A stretch of DNA of 64,000 bases, taken from contig NZ_UPHU01000001.1 in the NCBI RefSeq assembly GCF_900566075.1, forward strand, positions 2,790,001 through 2,854,000, read 5' to 3'. Each line of letters begins with the position of its first letter. Within the stretch, counting starts at the first letter, position 1. The notes beneath the pieces were generated by a model that saw only the letters and a list, made by a program, of their open reading frames with translations, was not told the DNA's origin and searched no databases. The stretch is from Mycobacterium pseudokansasii. GTDB taxonomy: Bacteria > Actinomycetota > Actinomycetes > Mycobacteriales > Mycobacteriaceae. The position numbers and the translations under genes were made by a program. Positions 1-7,557 of the stretch are shown piece by piece.

Positions 1-746
1 AGGTTCGGCTGCCCGAGGCGCCGCCACCGCTGGAAAACACACCCGTCGATATCGAAGGCATGACGATTTTGTATTCCGACGACGACATCGTCGCCGTCGA
101 CAAACCGGCGGCTGTCGCCGCACACGCATCGGTGGGTTGGACCGGCCCCACGGTGCTCGGCGGTCTTGCCGCGGCGGGTTACCACATCACCACATCCGGC
201 GTGCACGAGCGGCAAGGCATCGTGCATCGCCTCGACGTCGGCACCTCCGGGGTGATGGTGGTGGCACTGTCGGAGCGGGCATACACCGTGCTGAAGCGGG
301 CATTCAAGCACCGCACCGTCGAGAAGCGTTATCACGCTCTGGTGCAGGGACACCCCGATCCATCCAGCGGGACGATCGACGCACCGATCGGTCGCCACCC
401 CGGCCCCGAATGGAAGTTCGCGGTCACCACGAACGGCCGCCACAGCGTGACCCACTACGACACCATCGAGGCTTTCGTCGCCGCCAGCCTGCTCGACGTC
501 GAGCTGGAGACCGGACGCACTCACCAGATACGGGTGCATTTCGCCGCGCTGCGCCATCCGTGCTGCGGCGACTTGGTGTACGGAGCCGACCCCAAGCTGG
601 CGAAAAGACTCGGCCTGGAACGGCAATGGTTGCACGCCCGGTCGCTGGCCTTCGCTCATCCGGCCGACGGCCGCCGGATGGAGATCGTCAGCCCGTACCC
701 GCCGGATCTTCAGCACGCGCTGGATGTGTTGCGAGCCGAGGGGTGA
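1..746 (+). CDS. RluA-family rRNA/tRNA pseudouridine synthase (5'-truncated by window)
   Basis: The reading frame is already open at base 3, upstream of the first in-window ATG at 60, so the N-terminus (usually a short S4 RNA-binding domain) lies off the left edge. The visible part is the catalytic domain of an RluA/RluD-type enzyme, which isomerises uridines in structured RNA. The signature segment [12 protein letters not shown] carries the catalytic aspartate (HRLD), and the later [11 protein letters not shown] block is the second conserved family motif. The C-terminus ends normally with a short tail after the 'HPADGRR' segment. By gene order it matches M. tuberculosis Rv1540, the last gene of the lspA-adjacent group. 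Family assignment is firm; the exact modified position in rRNA is not known from sequence. Confidence 0.93.
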   Translation, partial: VRLPEAPPPLENTPVDIEGMTILYSDDDIVAVDKPAAVAAHASVGWTGPTVLGGLAAAGYHITTSGVHERQGIVHRLDVGTSGVMVVALSERAYTVLKRAFKHRTVEKRYHALVQGHPDPSSGTIDAPIGRHPGPEWKFAVTTNGRHSVTHYDTIEAFVAASLLDVELETGRTHQIRVHFAALRHPCCGDLVYGADPKLAKRLGLERQWLHARSLAFAHPADGRRMEIVSPYPPDLQHALDVLRAEG

Positions 747-850
747 CGGCCGGCTCAGTCGACCGGCTTCCGGGCCTCCGTCCCGCGTCGATCTGGTGCC
801 ACCCCGATCGTCATAGCGGTGACACCATCGAGTCGGAAGAGGAGATCATC

Positions 851-1263
851 ATGCAGTACTGCCTACTCATGCCCTATCAGGAGGGCGGCGAGATCGGGCT
901 CAGCGCGTTCTCGCTTCCGGCCGCAACCATGGCGCAGCGACTGGTCCGAGCCAAGCGCCGGATCCGCGACGCGCGCATTCCCTTCGTAGCGCCGGCCCGC
1001 GCCGACCTCGACGAGCGGCTGCCCGCGGTTCTGGAGGCGGTCTACGGCGCGGTTGCCATCGACTGGCAGGTGGAATCATGCGGTGAACCGATTGAATGCC
1101 TGTCCGCCGAGGCGCTGCCTGGGCGGCCCGAGCCCATCTGCTGGTCACAGCCGGTCGTCCCGCAGCGGCGGCCAGGGCCTATCGCGCAGCCATCGACCTG
1201 AGCACCGACGCCGGCGTCGTCACATACCTGCAGCGACGACTTGCGGCGGTGGTGCGGCGCTGA
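851..1263 (+). pseudogene. Decayed YCII (DGPF) / ECF sigma factor locus, internally deleted
   Basis: A good ribosome site (GGAAGAGGAG) precedes the ATG at 851. The first about 18 residues (MQYCLLMPYQEGG...) look like the start of a YCII/DGPF protein. The frame then runs directly into sigma-70 region 4 sequence (ATMAQRLVRAKRRIRDA) typical of ECF sigma factors that carry a C-terminal extension. After about 1120 the homology jumps to another frame: bases 1129-1263 read RAHLLVTAGRPAAAARAYRAA and on to YLQRRLAAVVRR-stop, which is the C-terminal helical end of the same sigma family. Most of regions 2 and 4 and the middle of the extension are missing. DGPF genes usually precede ECF42-type sigma genes, so one deletion fusing the two, followed by further loss and a frameshift, explains the remnant. 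No function is expected. The family call rests on recalled motifs. Confidence 0.72.
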
Positions 1264-1300
1264 CCCCTCATCGGTGGGTTGCCAAACGTTCCGGTCCGGC

Positions 1301-1711
1301 TCAGACGTTGACGGTGGTGCTGTCGTCCGACGCGACGTCGGCGGCCAGTGGCGAGATCGTTTTCAGGATTTCGGTGATCGTCTCAGCGGGCACGCCGGCC
1401 GCGGCCAACGCGTCGCCCAAATGCCCGGCCACCAGGGTGAAGTGGTGCATGGTGATGCCACGGCCCTGATGCACCTGCTTCATCGGCGCACCGGTATACG
1501 GCTCCGGCCCGCCCAAAGCCGCGGCAAAGAATTCCGTCTGTTTGCCTTTGAGACGGCTCATATTCGTTCCGGTGAAGAAGCCGGCGAGCTGGTCATCGGC
1601 GAGCACCCTGGCGTAGAAATCCTCGACGACGACCTCGATCGCCTGGTACCCGCCGATCTGGTCGTAGATAGTGATCGGCGCGCGCTTGCGGAATTGTGAC
1701 AGTAGTCCCAT
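1301..1711 (-). CDS. glbN: Truncated haemoglobin N (group I 2-on-2 globin)
   Basis: A haem protein that oxidises nitric oxide to nitrate using bound O2, protecting respiration from NO. At 136 aa it has the expected length, and the key residues fall at the same numbers as in M. tuberculosis trHbN: Tyr33 (B10), Gln58 (E11), Phe62 (E15, the tunnel gate) and proximal His81 (F8). The short polar N-terminal segment [10 protein letters not shown], reported in M. tuberculosis to be needed for fast NO dioxygenation, is present. In M. tuberculosis the gene is followed by the lipoprotein gene lprI; here the next thing downstream is the decayed sigma locus on the other strand, so lprI is missing. The start at 1711 is supported by this conserved N-terminus. 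Confidence 0.96.
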   Translation of the reverse strand: MGLLSQFRKRAPITIYDQIGGYQAIEVVVEDFYARVLADDQLAGFFTGTNMSRLKGKQTEFFAAALGGPEPYTGAPMKQVHQGRGITMHHFTLVAGHLGDALAAAGVPAETITEILKTISPLAADVASDDSTTVNV

Positions 1712-1938
1712 CCGGTCAGGGGAACACGTCGGCGTTGCCTGGCCGTTAGGGACCGATCACGCCCGGATTATCAGCTGTAACAGGTCGATTGCTGTAGAAC
1801 GCTGACGCGTCCCGCGGTCCGGCCAGGCACCTGGCGGACTCGCGTGCCGACAGGTTGGTCCCGGTCATTGACCGATGCCCTAGGTTTGCTTCATGACCAG
1901 TGCCACATCCACCACACCGCCATCAGGAGCGACAACCG

Positions 1939-2955
1939 ATGAATCTTGGTGACTTAGCGAACCTCGTTGAGAAGCCGTTCGCGACGGTGTCCAACATCGT
2001 CAACACGCCGAACTCCGCCGGGCGATATCGGCCCTTCTATCTGAGGAATCTGCTCGACGCGGTGCAGGGCCGGACACTGCGCGACGCGGTTGAGGGCAAG
2101 ATCGTCCTCATCACCGGCGGGTCGTCGGGCATCGGCGAAGCGGCCGCCAAGAAGATCGCCGAAGCCGGGGGCGAGGTGGTGCTGGTCGCGCGGACGCGCG
2201 AGAACCTGGAAAAGGTTGCCGACGATATCCGCGGCAATGGCGGGGCTGCGCACGTGTACCCGTGCGATCTGTCCGACATGGACGCCATCGCCACCATGGC
2301 CGACCAGGTACTCGCCGATCTGGGACGGGTCGACATCCTGATCAATAACGCGGGGAGGTCAATTCGGCGCTCGCTGGAGCTGTCCTATGACCGGATCCAC
2401 GACTACCAGCGGACCATGCAACTGAACTATCTGGGTGCGGTCCAGCTCATTCTCAAGTTCATTCCCGGTATGCGGGAACGCAAGTTCGGGCAGATCATCA
2501 ACGTCTCCTCGGTCGGGGTGCAGACTCGAGCACCGCGTTTCGGCGCCTACATCGCCAGCAAGGCCGCTTTGGACAGCCTGTGCGACGCGCTGCAAGCCGA
2601 GACGGTAAACGACGACGTCCGGTTCACCACCGTGCACATGGCACTGGTGCGGACGCCGATGATCAGTCCGACCACGATCTACGACAAATTCCCCACGTTG
2701 ACCCCGGATCAGGCGGCCGGTGTGATCACCGATGCGATCGTGCACCGGCCGCGACGGGCAAGCTCTCCATTCGGGCAGTTCGCGGCTGTGGCCGACGCCG
2801 TCAACCCGGCCGTCATGGATCGGGTACGCAACCGGGCGTTCAGCATGTTCCGGGATTCCGCCGCTGCCAAAGGCGGCGAATCTCCAACGGACACATCAGA
2901 ACTCGACAAGAGAAGCGAAACGTTCGTCCAGGCGACCCGAGGGATACATTGGTGA
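1939..2955 (+). CDS. Short-chain dehydrogenase/reductase (fatty acyl-CoA reductase type, Rv1543 orthologue)
   Basis: 338-aa NAD(P)-dependent SDR. The Rossmann glycine motif GGSSGIG is near residue 56, the NNAG segment follows, and the catalytic triad is Ser (NVSSVG), Tyr and Lys (YIASK). The long N-terminal lead (NLGDLANLVEKPFATVSNIV) and the tail after the SDR core are features of the mycobacterial acyl-CoA/aldehyde reductase-like proteins annotated as Rv1543. The ATG at 1939 was chosen because AGGAG lies 9 bases upstream (1925-1929) and the protein then starts at the usual MNLGDL. A 19-codon frame (ATG 1893) overlaps this start and could be a leader peptide, unproven. It is followed 4 bases later by another SDR, so the two are probably co-transcribed. 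Substrate is inferred only. Confidence 0.9.
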   Translation: MNLGDLANLVEKPFATVSNIVNTPNSAGRYRPFYLRNLLDAVQGRTLRDAVEGKIVLITGGSSGIGEAAAKKIAEAGGEVVLVARTRENLEKVADDIRGNGGAAHVYPCDLSDMDAIATMADQVLADLGRVDILINNAGRSIRRSLELSYDRIHDYQRTMQLNYLGAVQLILKFIPGMRERKFGQIINVSSVGVQTRAPRFGAYIASKAALDSLCDALQAETVNDDVRFTTVHMALVRTPMISPTTIYDKFPTLTPDQAAGVITDAIVHRPRRASSPFGQFAAVADAVNPAVMDRVRNRAFSMFRDSAAAKGGESPTDTSELDKRSETFVQATRGIHW

Positions 2956-2959
2956 AATC

Positions 2960-3763
2960 ATGAGTCTTCCCAAACCGAACAAGCAGGCCACCGTGGTCAT
3001 CACCGGTGCTTCTTCCGGCATCGGAGTCGAACTGGCTCGCGGTCTGGCCCGCCGCGGCTTTCCGCTGATGCTGGTCGCGCGGCGCCGCGAGCGCCTCGAG
3101 GAGCTCGCCGATCAATTGCGCGCGGAGTTCTCGGTAGGTGTCGAGGTTTTGCCGCTCGATCTGGCCGATGCGCAAGCCAGGGCGCAGCTGGCCGATCGCC
3201 TGGGTACCGACGAGATCGCCGGCTTGTGCAATAGCGCGGGCTTCGGCACCAGCGGCCGTTTCTACGAGCTGTCCCCGGAACGCGAAAGTGAACAGGTCAC
3301 ACTCAACGCGTTGGCCCTCATGGAACTCACCCGCGCAGCACTGCCCGGCATGGTGGAGCGCGGCGCGGGAGCGGTGCTCAACATCGCATCGATCGCCGGG
3401 TTCCAGCCGATTCCTTTCATGGCGGTGTATTCGGCCTCCAAGGCATTTGTGCTGACCTTCTCCGAAGCCGTCCAAGAGGAGTTGCACGGAACCGGTGTGT
3501 CCGTCACGGCGCTGTGCCCGGGCCCGGTGCCGACCGAGTGGGCGGAGATCGCCAGTGCCGAGCGGTTCAGCATTCCCATCGCGCAGGTTTCGCCGCGGGA
3601 TGTCGCCGAAGCCGCAGTCGCCGGGATGCTTGCCGGCAAACGCACCGTGGTGCCGGGCATGGTGCCCAAGGTGGTCAGCACTGGCGGAAGATTCCTACCG
3701 CGTACCGTGTTGCTGCCCGCGATCAGGATCGGCAACCGACTGCGCGGGGGACCCGGTCGCTAA
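2960..3763 (+). CDS. Short-chain dehydrogenase/ketoacyl reductase (Rv1544 orthologue)
   Basis: 267-aa classical SDR: the nucleotide-binding motif is GASSGIG at residues 14-20, followed by the SAG variant of NNAG, the catalytic Ser in NIASIAG and YSASK for Tyr/Lys. The length equals the M. tuberculosis orthologue, annotated as a ketoacyl reductase. The start ATG at 2960 lies 4 bases after the stop of the upstream SDR, which implies translational coupling. The pair likely acts successively on a lipid carbonyl; substrate unknown. The C-terminal region (PRTVLLPAIRIGNRLRG) is hydrophobic/basic and might associate with membrane. Confidence 0.9.
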   Translation: MSLPKPNKQATVVITGASSGIGVELARGLARRGFPLMLVARRRERLEELADQLRAEFSVGVEVLPLDLADAQARAQLADRLGTDEIAGLCNSAGFGTSGRFYELSPERESEQVTLNALALMELTRAALPGMVERGAGAVLNIASIAGFQPIPFMAVYSASKAFVLTFSEAVQEELHGTGVSVTALCPGPVPTEWAEIASAERFSIPIAQVSPRDVAEAAVAGMLAGKRTVVPGMVPKVVSTGGRFLPRTVLLPAIRIGNRLRGGPGR

Positions 3764-4231
3764 AGCGTGTCACCTCACGTCGCATCTGTCTCAGTAGTGT
3801 CTGGATCGCCGTTGGGCCGGTGCCGGGAGGCCCGCGATTTGCCCACCCCAACGTGAGAATTCAAAGTGACCACGAGACTGGCCGGTGGCTTGTCCGCTGG
3901 TGCGATGGATGGGTGGGGCGACTGTTGGGTCCGCCGGAGATGGGTGGGACGCGGGCGCTGAAGCACGTGTCGGGCTAGGCGATGCCGGCGGGGGGTGGTG
4001 CTTCGAGGGCGGTTGTGGGGTGACGGTTACCGGTCCGATGTGATCGCGCCGACTGACGACGGCTTCCAGGATGCTTCCAGGATGCTGCGTCGACTTGATC
4101 AGCACGTCGACGAGCGCAGCCGTGGATCCCACGCTCGCTTTGGCGGCTGTATTCGGCGGTGATACGCGCAGCTTCGCTCAAACCTCTTGCAATGACGTGT
4201 TCGGTGAGGACGCAGAAGATTTACGCGTTCA
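3764..4231. other. Non-coding stretch with unidentified decayed minus-strand reading frame
   Basis: No intact gene is seen in 468 bp. On the minus strand, 4215-4140 reads VLTEHVIARGLSEAARITAEY. After a one-step frame change near 4148 the reading continues as KASVGSTAALVDVLIKSTQHP and further to about 4000. Both pieces have coherent, protein-like composition, and a stop codon (minus strand, near 4223) sits upstream. This looks like the tail of a gene broken by a frameshift, but the family was not recognised. The M. tuberculosis map has the small hypothetical Rv1545 in this position; no relation could be established. Confidence 0.3.
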
Positions 4232-4242
4232 TCAGGTGTCAA

Positions 4243-4285
4243 TGGCCAGGTTGAAGTATCCGCTGGTGGCCAGATAGAAGTATCC
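4243..4285. repeat. Left-end terminal repeats L1 and L2 of the IS21 element
   Basis: Two 19-bp copies, 4243-4261 (TGGCCAGGTTGAAGTATCC) and 4267-4285 (TGGCCAGATAGAAGTATCC), start 24 bp apart. They are presumed transposase binding sites and match the inverted copies at the right end. Confidence 0.9.
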
Positions 4286-4302
4286 ACCCCGTGCGGTAGT
4301 TC

Positions 4303-5115
4303 CTAGGTTGGTGTGGGCGTCTCCTTCCGGTGTTTGGCGTCTTTCATGCGGTAGGAGTCACCGTCGGTGATGACGACGGTGGCGTGGTGCAGGAGGCGGT
4401 CGAGGATGCTGACCGCGGTGGTCTGTTCGGGCAGGAAGCGGCCCCACTGCTCGAAGGGCCAGTGCGATCCGATGGCCAGCGAGCGGCGTTCGTAGGCGCC
4501 GGCGACGAGCCGGAACAGCAACTGGGTGCCGGTGTCGTCGAGGGGGGCGAACCCGAGTTCGTCGAGGATGATCAGGTCGACCCGCAGCAGCGATTCGATG
4601 ATCTTGCCGACGGTGTTGTCGGCCAGGCCGCGGTAGAGGGTTTCGACGAGGTCGGCGGCGGTGAAATAGCGGACCTTGTGTCCGGCGTGGATCGCGGCGG
4701 TTCCCAACCCGATCAGGGTGTGGGACTTGCCGGTGCCGGCGGGGCCGATGATCGCCAGATTCTGTTGCGCGCGAATCCATTCCAGACTCGACAGGTAGTC
4801 GAAGGTCTTCGGCGGGATGGAGGAGGCGGCCACGTCGAAGCTCTCCAACGTCTTGGGCACGGGGAACGCCGCGGCTTTGAGGCGGTTGACGACGTTCGAG
4901 GCGTCGCGGGCCGCCAGTTCGGTCTCGACCAGCGTGCGCAGAACCTCCTCGGGAGTCCAGCGTTGGGTCTTGGCGGTGATCAGGACTTCGGGTGCGGTGC
5001 GCCGCACCGCGGCCAGTTTCAACCGTCGCAACCCGGCATCCAGATCGGCGGCGAGGGGTGGAATCGATTTCGGTGCAACGGGTTCAGCGTCGGTGATGGG
5101 TGGCGTCCTGCTCAT
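4303..5115 (-). CDS. istB: IstB-type AAA+ ATPase helper of IS21 transposition
   Basis: 270-aa ATPase related to DnaC/DnaA that forms oligomers on target DNA and stimulates the IstA transposase. The Walker A motif GPAGTGKSH is at residues 124-132, Walker B is LIILDELGF around 185, and the IstB-typical segment SHWPFEQWGRFLPEQ follows. The start overlaps the istA stop by 4 bases (5112-5115), so translation is coupled. No frameshift or internal stop. Confidence 0.95.
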   Translation of the reverse strand: MSRTPPITDAEPVAPKSIPPLAADLDAGLRRLKLAAVRRTAPEVLITAKTQRWTPEEVLRTLVETELAARDASNVVNRLKAAAFPVPKTLESFDVAASSIPPKTFDYLSSLEWIRAQQNLAIIGPAGTGKSHTLIGLGTAAIHAGHKVRYFTAADLVETLYRGLADNTVGKIIESLLRVDLIILDELGFAPLDDTGTQLLFRLVAGAYERRSLAIGSHWPFEQWGRFLPEQTTAVSILDRLLHHATVVITDGDSYRMKDAKHRKETPTPT

Positions 5116-6683
5116 GGGATCACCTCGCCATCGGCCACGGCGGGGGTGATCCTGTAGGCGTCCAGGGAGCGGGTCGGGGCCACGGGCAGGTCGAGGATGA
5201 GCACGTCGCCAGCGGGTCGGGGCTGCGGCGCCCCGGTGCCCGCGGCCAGGATGGAACGCACGTCGGCGGCTCGGAACCGGCGGAACGCCACCGCCCGGTG
5301 CAGCGCGGAGACCAGGGCGTCGGTGCCGTGGGCCGCGCCGAGGGCGAGCAGGATCTCCAACTCCGAGGCCAGCCGGGTGTTGCCGATCGCCGCGGCGCCG
5401 ACCAGGAACGCCTGCGCATCGGCGCCGAGGTCGCAGAACTGCTTCTCGACCATGGTCTTCGGGCGCGGGCCGCGACTGGGTGCTAGCCGGGGTCCGTCGT
5501 AGTGCTCATCGAGGATCGAGGTGCCGCCGGGTGCGACGAGTTCGTGTTCGGCCACGATCACCCCGGTGCCGGGCTCCAGCAGACAGATGGCGCCGTGGTC
5601 GACGACCACGGCCACCGTGGTGCCGATCAACCGCATCGGCACCGAGTAGCGCGCCGACCCGTACCGGATGCAGGACAGGCGGTCGACCTTGCGCAGCACC
5701 GATGGTGCCCCGATCTGCAGTCGCAGGGATGGGAGTGGTTGCAGCAGTTCATGTTCGACGATCAACCGTTCATCGGGAACCGCGCAGATCTCCGAATGGG
5801 TCGCGGCGTTCACTTCCGCGCACCACACCTCCGCCGCGGCATTGGCGATACGCAGATCGACCGGTGTTCCGGTGACGGCGGCCTCGGTCAACAGCGGGAC
5901 GGCAAGATCGTCCTGGGCGTAGCCGCACAGGTTCTCCACGATGCCCTTGGACTGCGGGTCACTCGCATGACAGAAATCGGGAGCGAAGCCGTAGTGACCG
6001 GCCAGCCGGACGTAGTCCGGAGTCGGGACGACGACGTTGGCCACGACCCCGCCCTTGAGGCAGGCCATCCGGTCGGCCAGCACCCGCGCCGGGACCCCAC
6101 CCGCGGCGGCCAGGGCTTCGGCGATCAATGCCAACGTGGTCGAGGCACGCTCGTTGGTGGCGAAGCGCACGAAGCGCCACCTCGAGAACGCCAGCACCGC
6201 ACAGAACAGGAACAACCCCGGTCCGACTTGAGCCCAGTCGATGACCAGGTACTCACCGGGTTCCCACACGGCTGGACGACGGCCTCGGTGATTGGTGCTG
6301 CGCCACAACGCTTTCGCCTCCGCGACGAGGCGGCGGAAGTTACGATCAGAACCCGTGTAGCCCGCCGCACGGGCCTTCGGGAGCAGCCGCTTGGCCGAGA
6401 TCCGACCCTTCGATTTCTCCACGCGTTCGGCGACCAGATCGGCGACCGCGTCGTAGTTGTGGGCCCGTTCGGCCCGCGGTGGTGGCGGGACGCCGGCCTG
6501 GTCGGCCTCGAACTTGTCCACGATCTTCTTGACGGTGCGGTGGGTGGTGCCGCAGTGCTCGGCGGCAGCCCTATACGACCCGAGCTGTTGGTAGGCGGAA
6601 ATGATGTCCATTCGGTCCTTCGCAGATTTCAATGGAACTCCCCGGTGGTGGCGCTGAGTGGTTGGCGCCTTCACCGTCACCAT
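5112..6683 (-). CDS. istA: IstA-type DDE transposase of the IS21 element
   Basis: 523-aa transposase. The N-terminus holds a helix-turn-helix (about residues 25-60, YQQLGSYRAAAEHCGTTHRTV). The central RNase H-like catalytic domain shows the DDE residues D149 (YLVIDWAQ), D204 (VLADRMACLKG) and E250 (SKGIVENLCGY). A C-terminal domain follows, as in other IstA proteins. The start at 6683 gives a 24-residue basic lead before the next Met (MDIISAYQQ), so the true start could be slightly later. The gene is read leftwards and couples to istB. All catalytic residues are intact, so it should be functional. Confidence 0.93.
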   Translation of the reverse strand: MVTVKAPTTQRHHRGVPLKSAKDRMDIISAYQQLGSYRAAAEHCGTTHRTVKKIVDKFEADQAGVPPPPRAERAHNYDAVADLVAERVEKSKGRISAKRLLPKARAAGYTGSDRNFRRLVAEAKALWRSTNHRGRRPAVWEPGEYLVIDWAQVGPGLFLFCAVLAFSRWRFVRFATNERASTTLALIAEALAAAGGVPARVLADRMACLKGGVVANVVVPTPDYVRLAGHYGFAPDFCHASDPQSKGIVENLCGYAQDDLAVPLLTEAAVTGTPVDLRIANAAAEVWCAEVNAATHSEICAVPDERLIVEHELLQPLPSLRLQIGAPSVLRKVDRLSCIRYGSARYSVPMRLIGTTVAVVVDHGAICLLEPGTGVIVAEHELVAPGGTSILDEHYDGPRLAPSRGPRPKTMVEKQFCDLGADAQAFLVGAAAIGNTRLASELEILLALGAAHGTDALVSALHRAVAFRRFRAADVRSILAAGTGAPQPRPAGDVLILDLPVAPTRSLDAYRITPAVADGEVIP

Positions 6684-6723
6684 CGGGGCCCGCAGTTCCT
6701 GATCGACACGACGAACACGGGGT

Positions 6724-6790
6724 GGATACTTTTATCTGGCCAAAAACGGATACCTCGACTTGGCCACCAGTGGGTACTTTTTCATGGCCA
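6724..6790. repeat. Right-end terminal repeats R1-R3 of the IS21 element
   Basis: Three 19-bp units at 6724-6742, 6748-6766 and 6772-6790 (for example GGATACTTTTATCTGGCCA), each start 24 bp from the last and inverted relative to the left-end copies. The copy number is unequal: three on the right, two on the left. Confidence 0.88.
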
Positions 6791-6820
6791 CGGACATCAG
6801 GTCGGCTGGCATTCCGCGTA

Positions 6821-7023
6821 TCGAGTGTGCGATGACGCCTTTGAGTGTGCGGTGGCGGCTTCGAGCGTCAACGTAGGGTGGTACATCCGCGAACGGGCCA
6901 CCCTGACGGCACGCTCGACGCCATCAGTGCACACTCGGCGCCCTCAACGCACATCGGCGCCCTCAGTGCACACTCCGCGCCATGAGCGCACGCTCGGCGC
7001 CATCAGCGCACACCCGAGGCAGC
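6821..7023. repeat. Head-to-head arrays of a degenerate 20-bp repeat
   Basis: Five and a half tandem units run 6906-7023 (6906-6925, 6926-6945, 6946-6964, 6965-6984, 6985-7004, partial 7005-7023), close to AGTGCACACTCGGCGCCATC. Three units in the opposite orientation lie at 6821-6880 (core CGAGTGTGCG). The two arrays face each other across about 25 bp and could form a long imperfect cruciform. There is no spacer/repeat distinction, so this is not CRISPR. Similar intergenic GAGTGTGCG-type repeats occur in other mycobacteria as far as I recall; function unknown. Confidence 0.85.
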
Positions 7024-7058
7024 ACGGCCCGCATCGGCGCCACGGTTAGGCTCATCCG

Positions 7059-7490
7059 ATGGCTTCCGTTGAGATGACCGCCGACGTTCCGATAACCCCT
7101 CACGACACCTGGGAGCACGTCTCCAATCTTTCAGAGTTGGGCGATTGGCTGGTGATCCACGAGGGATGGCGCAGCGAGCTGCCGGACGAACTGAGCGAGG
7201 GCGTCGAAATCGTGGGGGTGGCTCGGGCCAAGGGCATGCGCAACCGGGTCACGTGGACGGTGACCAAATGGGACCCGCCGCACGAGGTCGCGCTGTCCGG
7301 CTCCGGCAAGGGTGGCGCCAAGTACGGCGTTACCCTCACGGTCACGCCGACCAAGGACGGGTCCAGCCTCGGCCTGCGCCTCGAGCTGGGCGGTCGCGCG
7401 TTGTTCGGGCCGGTGGGTTCGGCGGCTGCCCGAGCCGTCAAGGGCGACGTGGAAAAGTCGTTGCAGCAGTTCGTGGAGCTGTATGCATAG
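7059..7490 (+). CDS. SRPBCC-fold (START-like) protein, Rv1546 orthologue
   Basis: 143-aa protein with the expected single-domain length of mycobacterial polyketide-cyclase/START-like proteins. The N-terminal strand [24 protein letters not shown] and the C-terminal helix ([20 protein letters not shown]) frame a helix-grip fold that binds a hydrophobic ligand. No catalytic residues can be assigned. It lies 67 bp upstream of dnaE1 on the same strand, as in M. tuberculosis, but no functional link is known. Ligand unknown. Confidence 0.88.
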   Translation: MASVEMTADVPITPHDTWEHVSNLSELGDWLVIHEGWRSELPDELSEGVEIVGVARAKGMRNRVTWTVTKWDPPHEVALSGSGKGGAKYGVTLTVTPTKDGSSLGLRLELGGRALFGPVGSAAARAVKGDVEKSLQQFVELYA

Positions 7491-7557
7491 CGACCACAAG
7501 ACACACTCCGCGACACGCCCGAAAGCCGTCGGTGCTCGGTCATAGACTGGCGTCCCT

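Larger units (their letters stand above)
4237..6796 (-). mobile_element. Complete IS21-family insertion sequence (2560 bp)
   Basis: The element carries istA and istB in the usual order on the minus strand and ends in TGTC...GACA. The five bases TCAGG occur immediately outside both ends (4232-4236 and 6797-6801), a target-site duplication of a length seen in the IS21 family. Both ends hold related 19-bp repeats in inverted orientation with 24-bp spacing (two on the left, three on the right), the multiple terminal-repeat arrangement typical of IS21. Both genes are open and the duplication is perfect, so the insertion is probably recent and possibly active. It sits between the Rv1544 and Rv1546 orthologues. 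Confidence 0.93.

Noticed and set aside
137..850. Long frame overlapping the pseudouridine synthase in another frame
   Set aside because: It is an arginine/histidine-rich shadow of the real gene; only its last part, from 851, holds the sigma-like remnant.
6821..7023. CRISPR array
   Set aside because: Units are directly adjacent with no unique spacers, orientation changes inside the block, and no cas genes are present.
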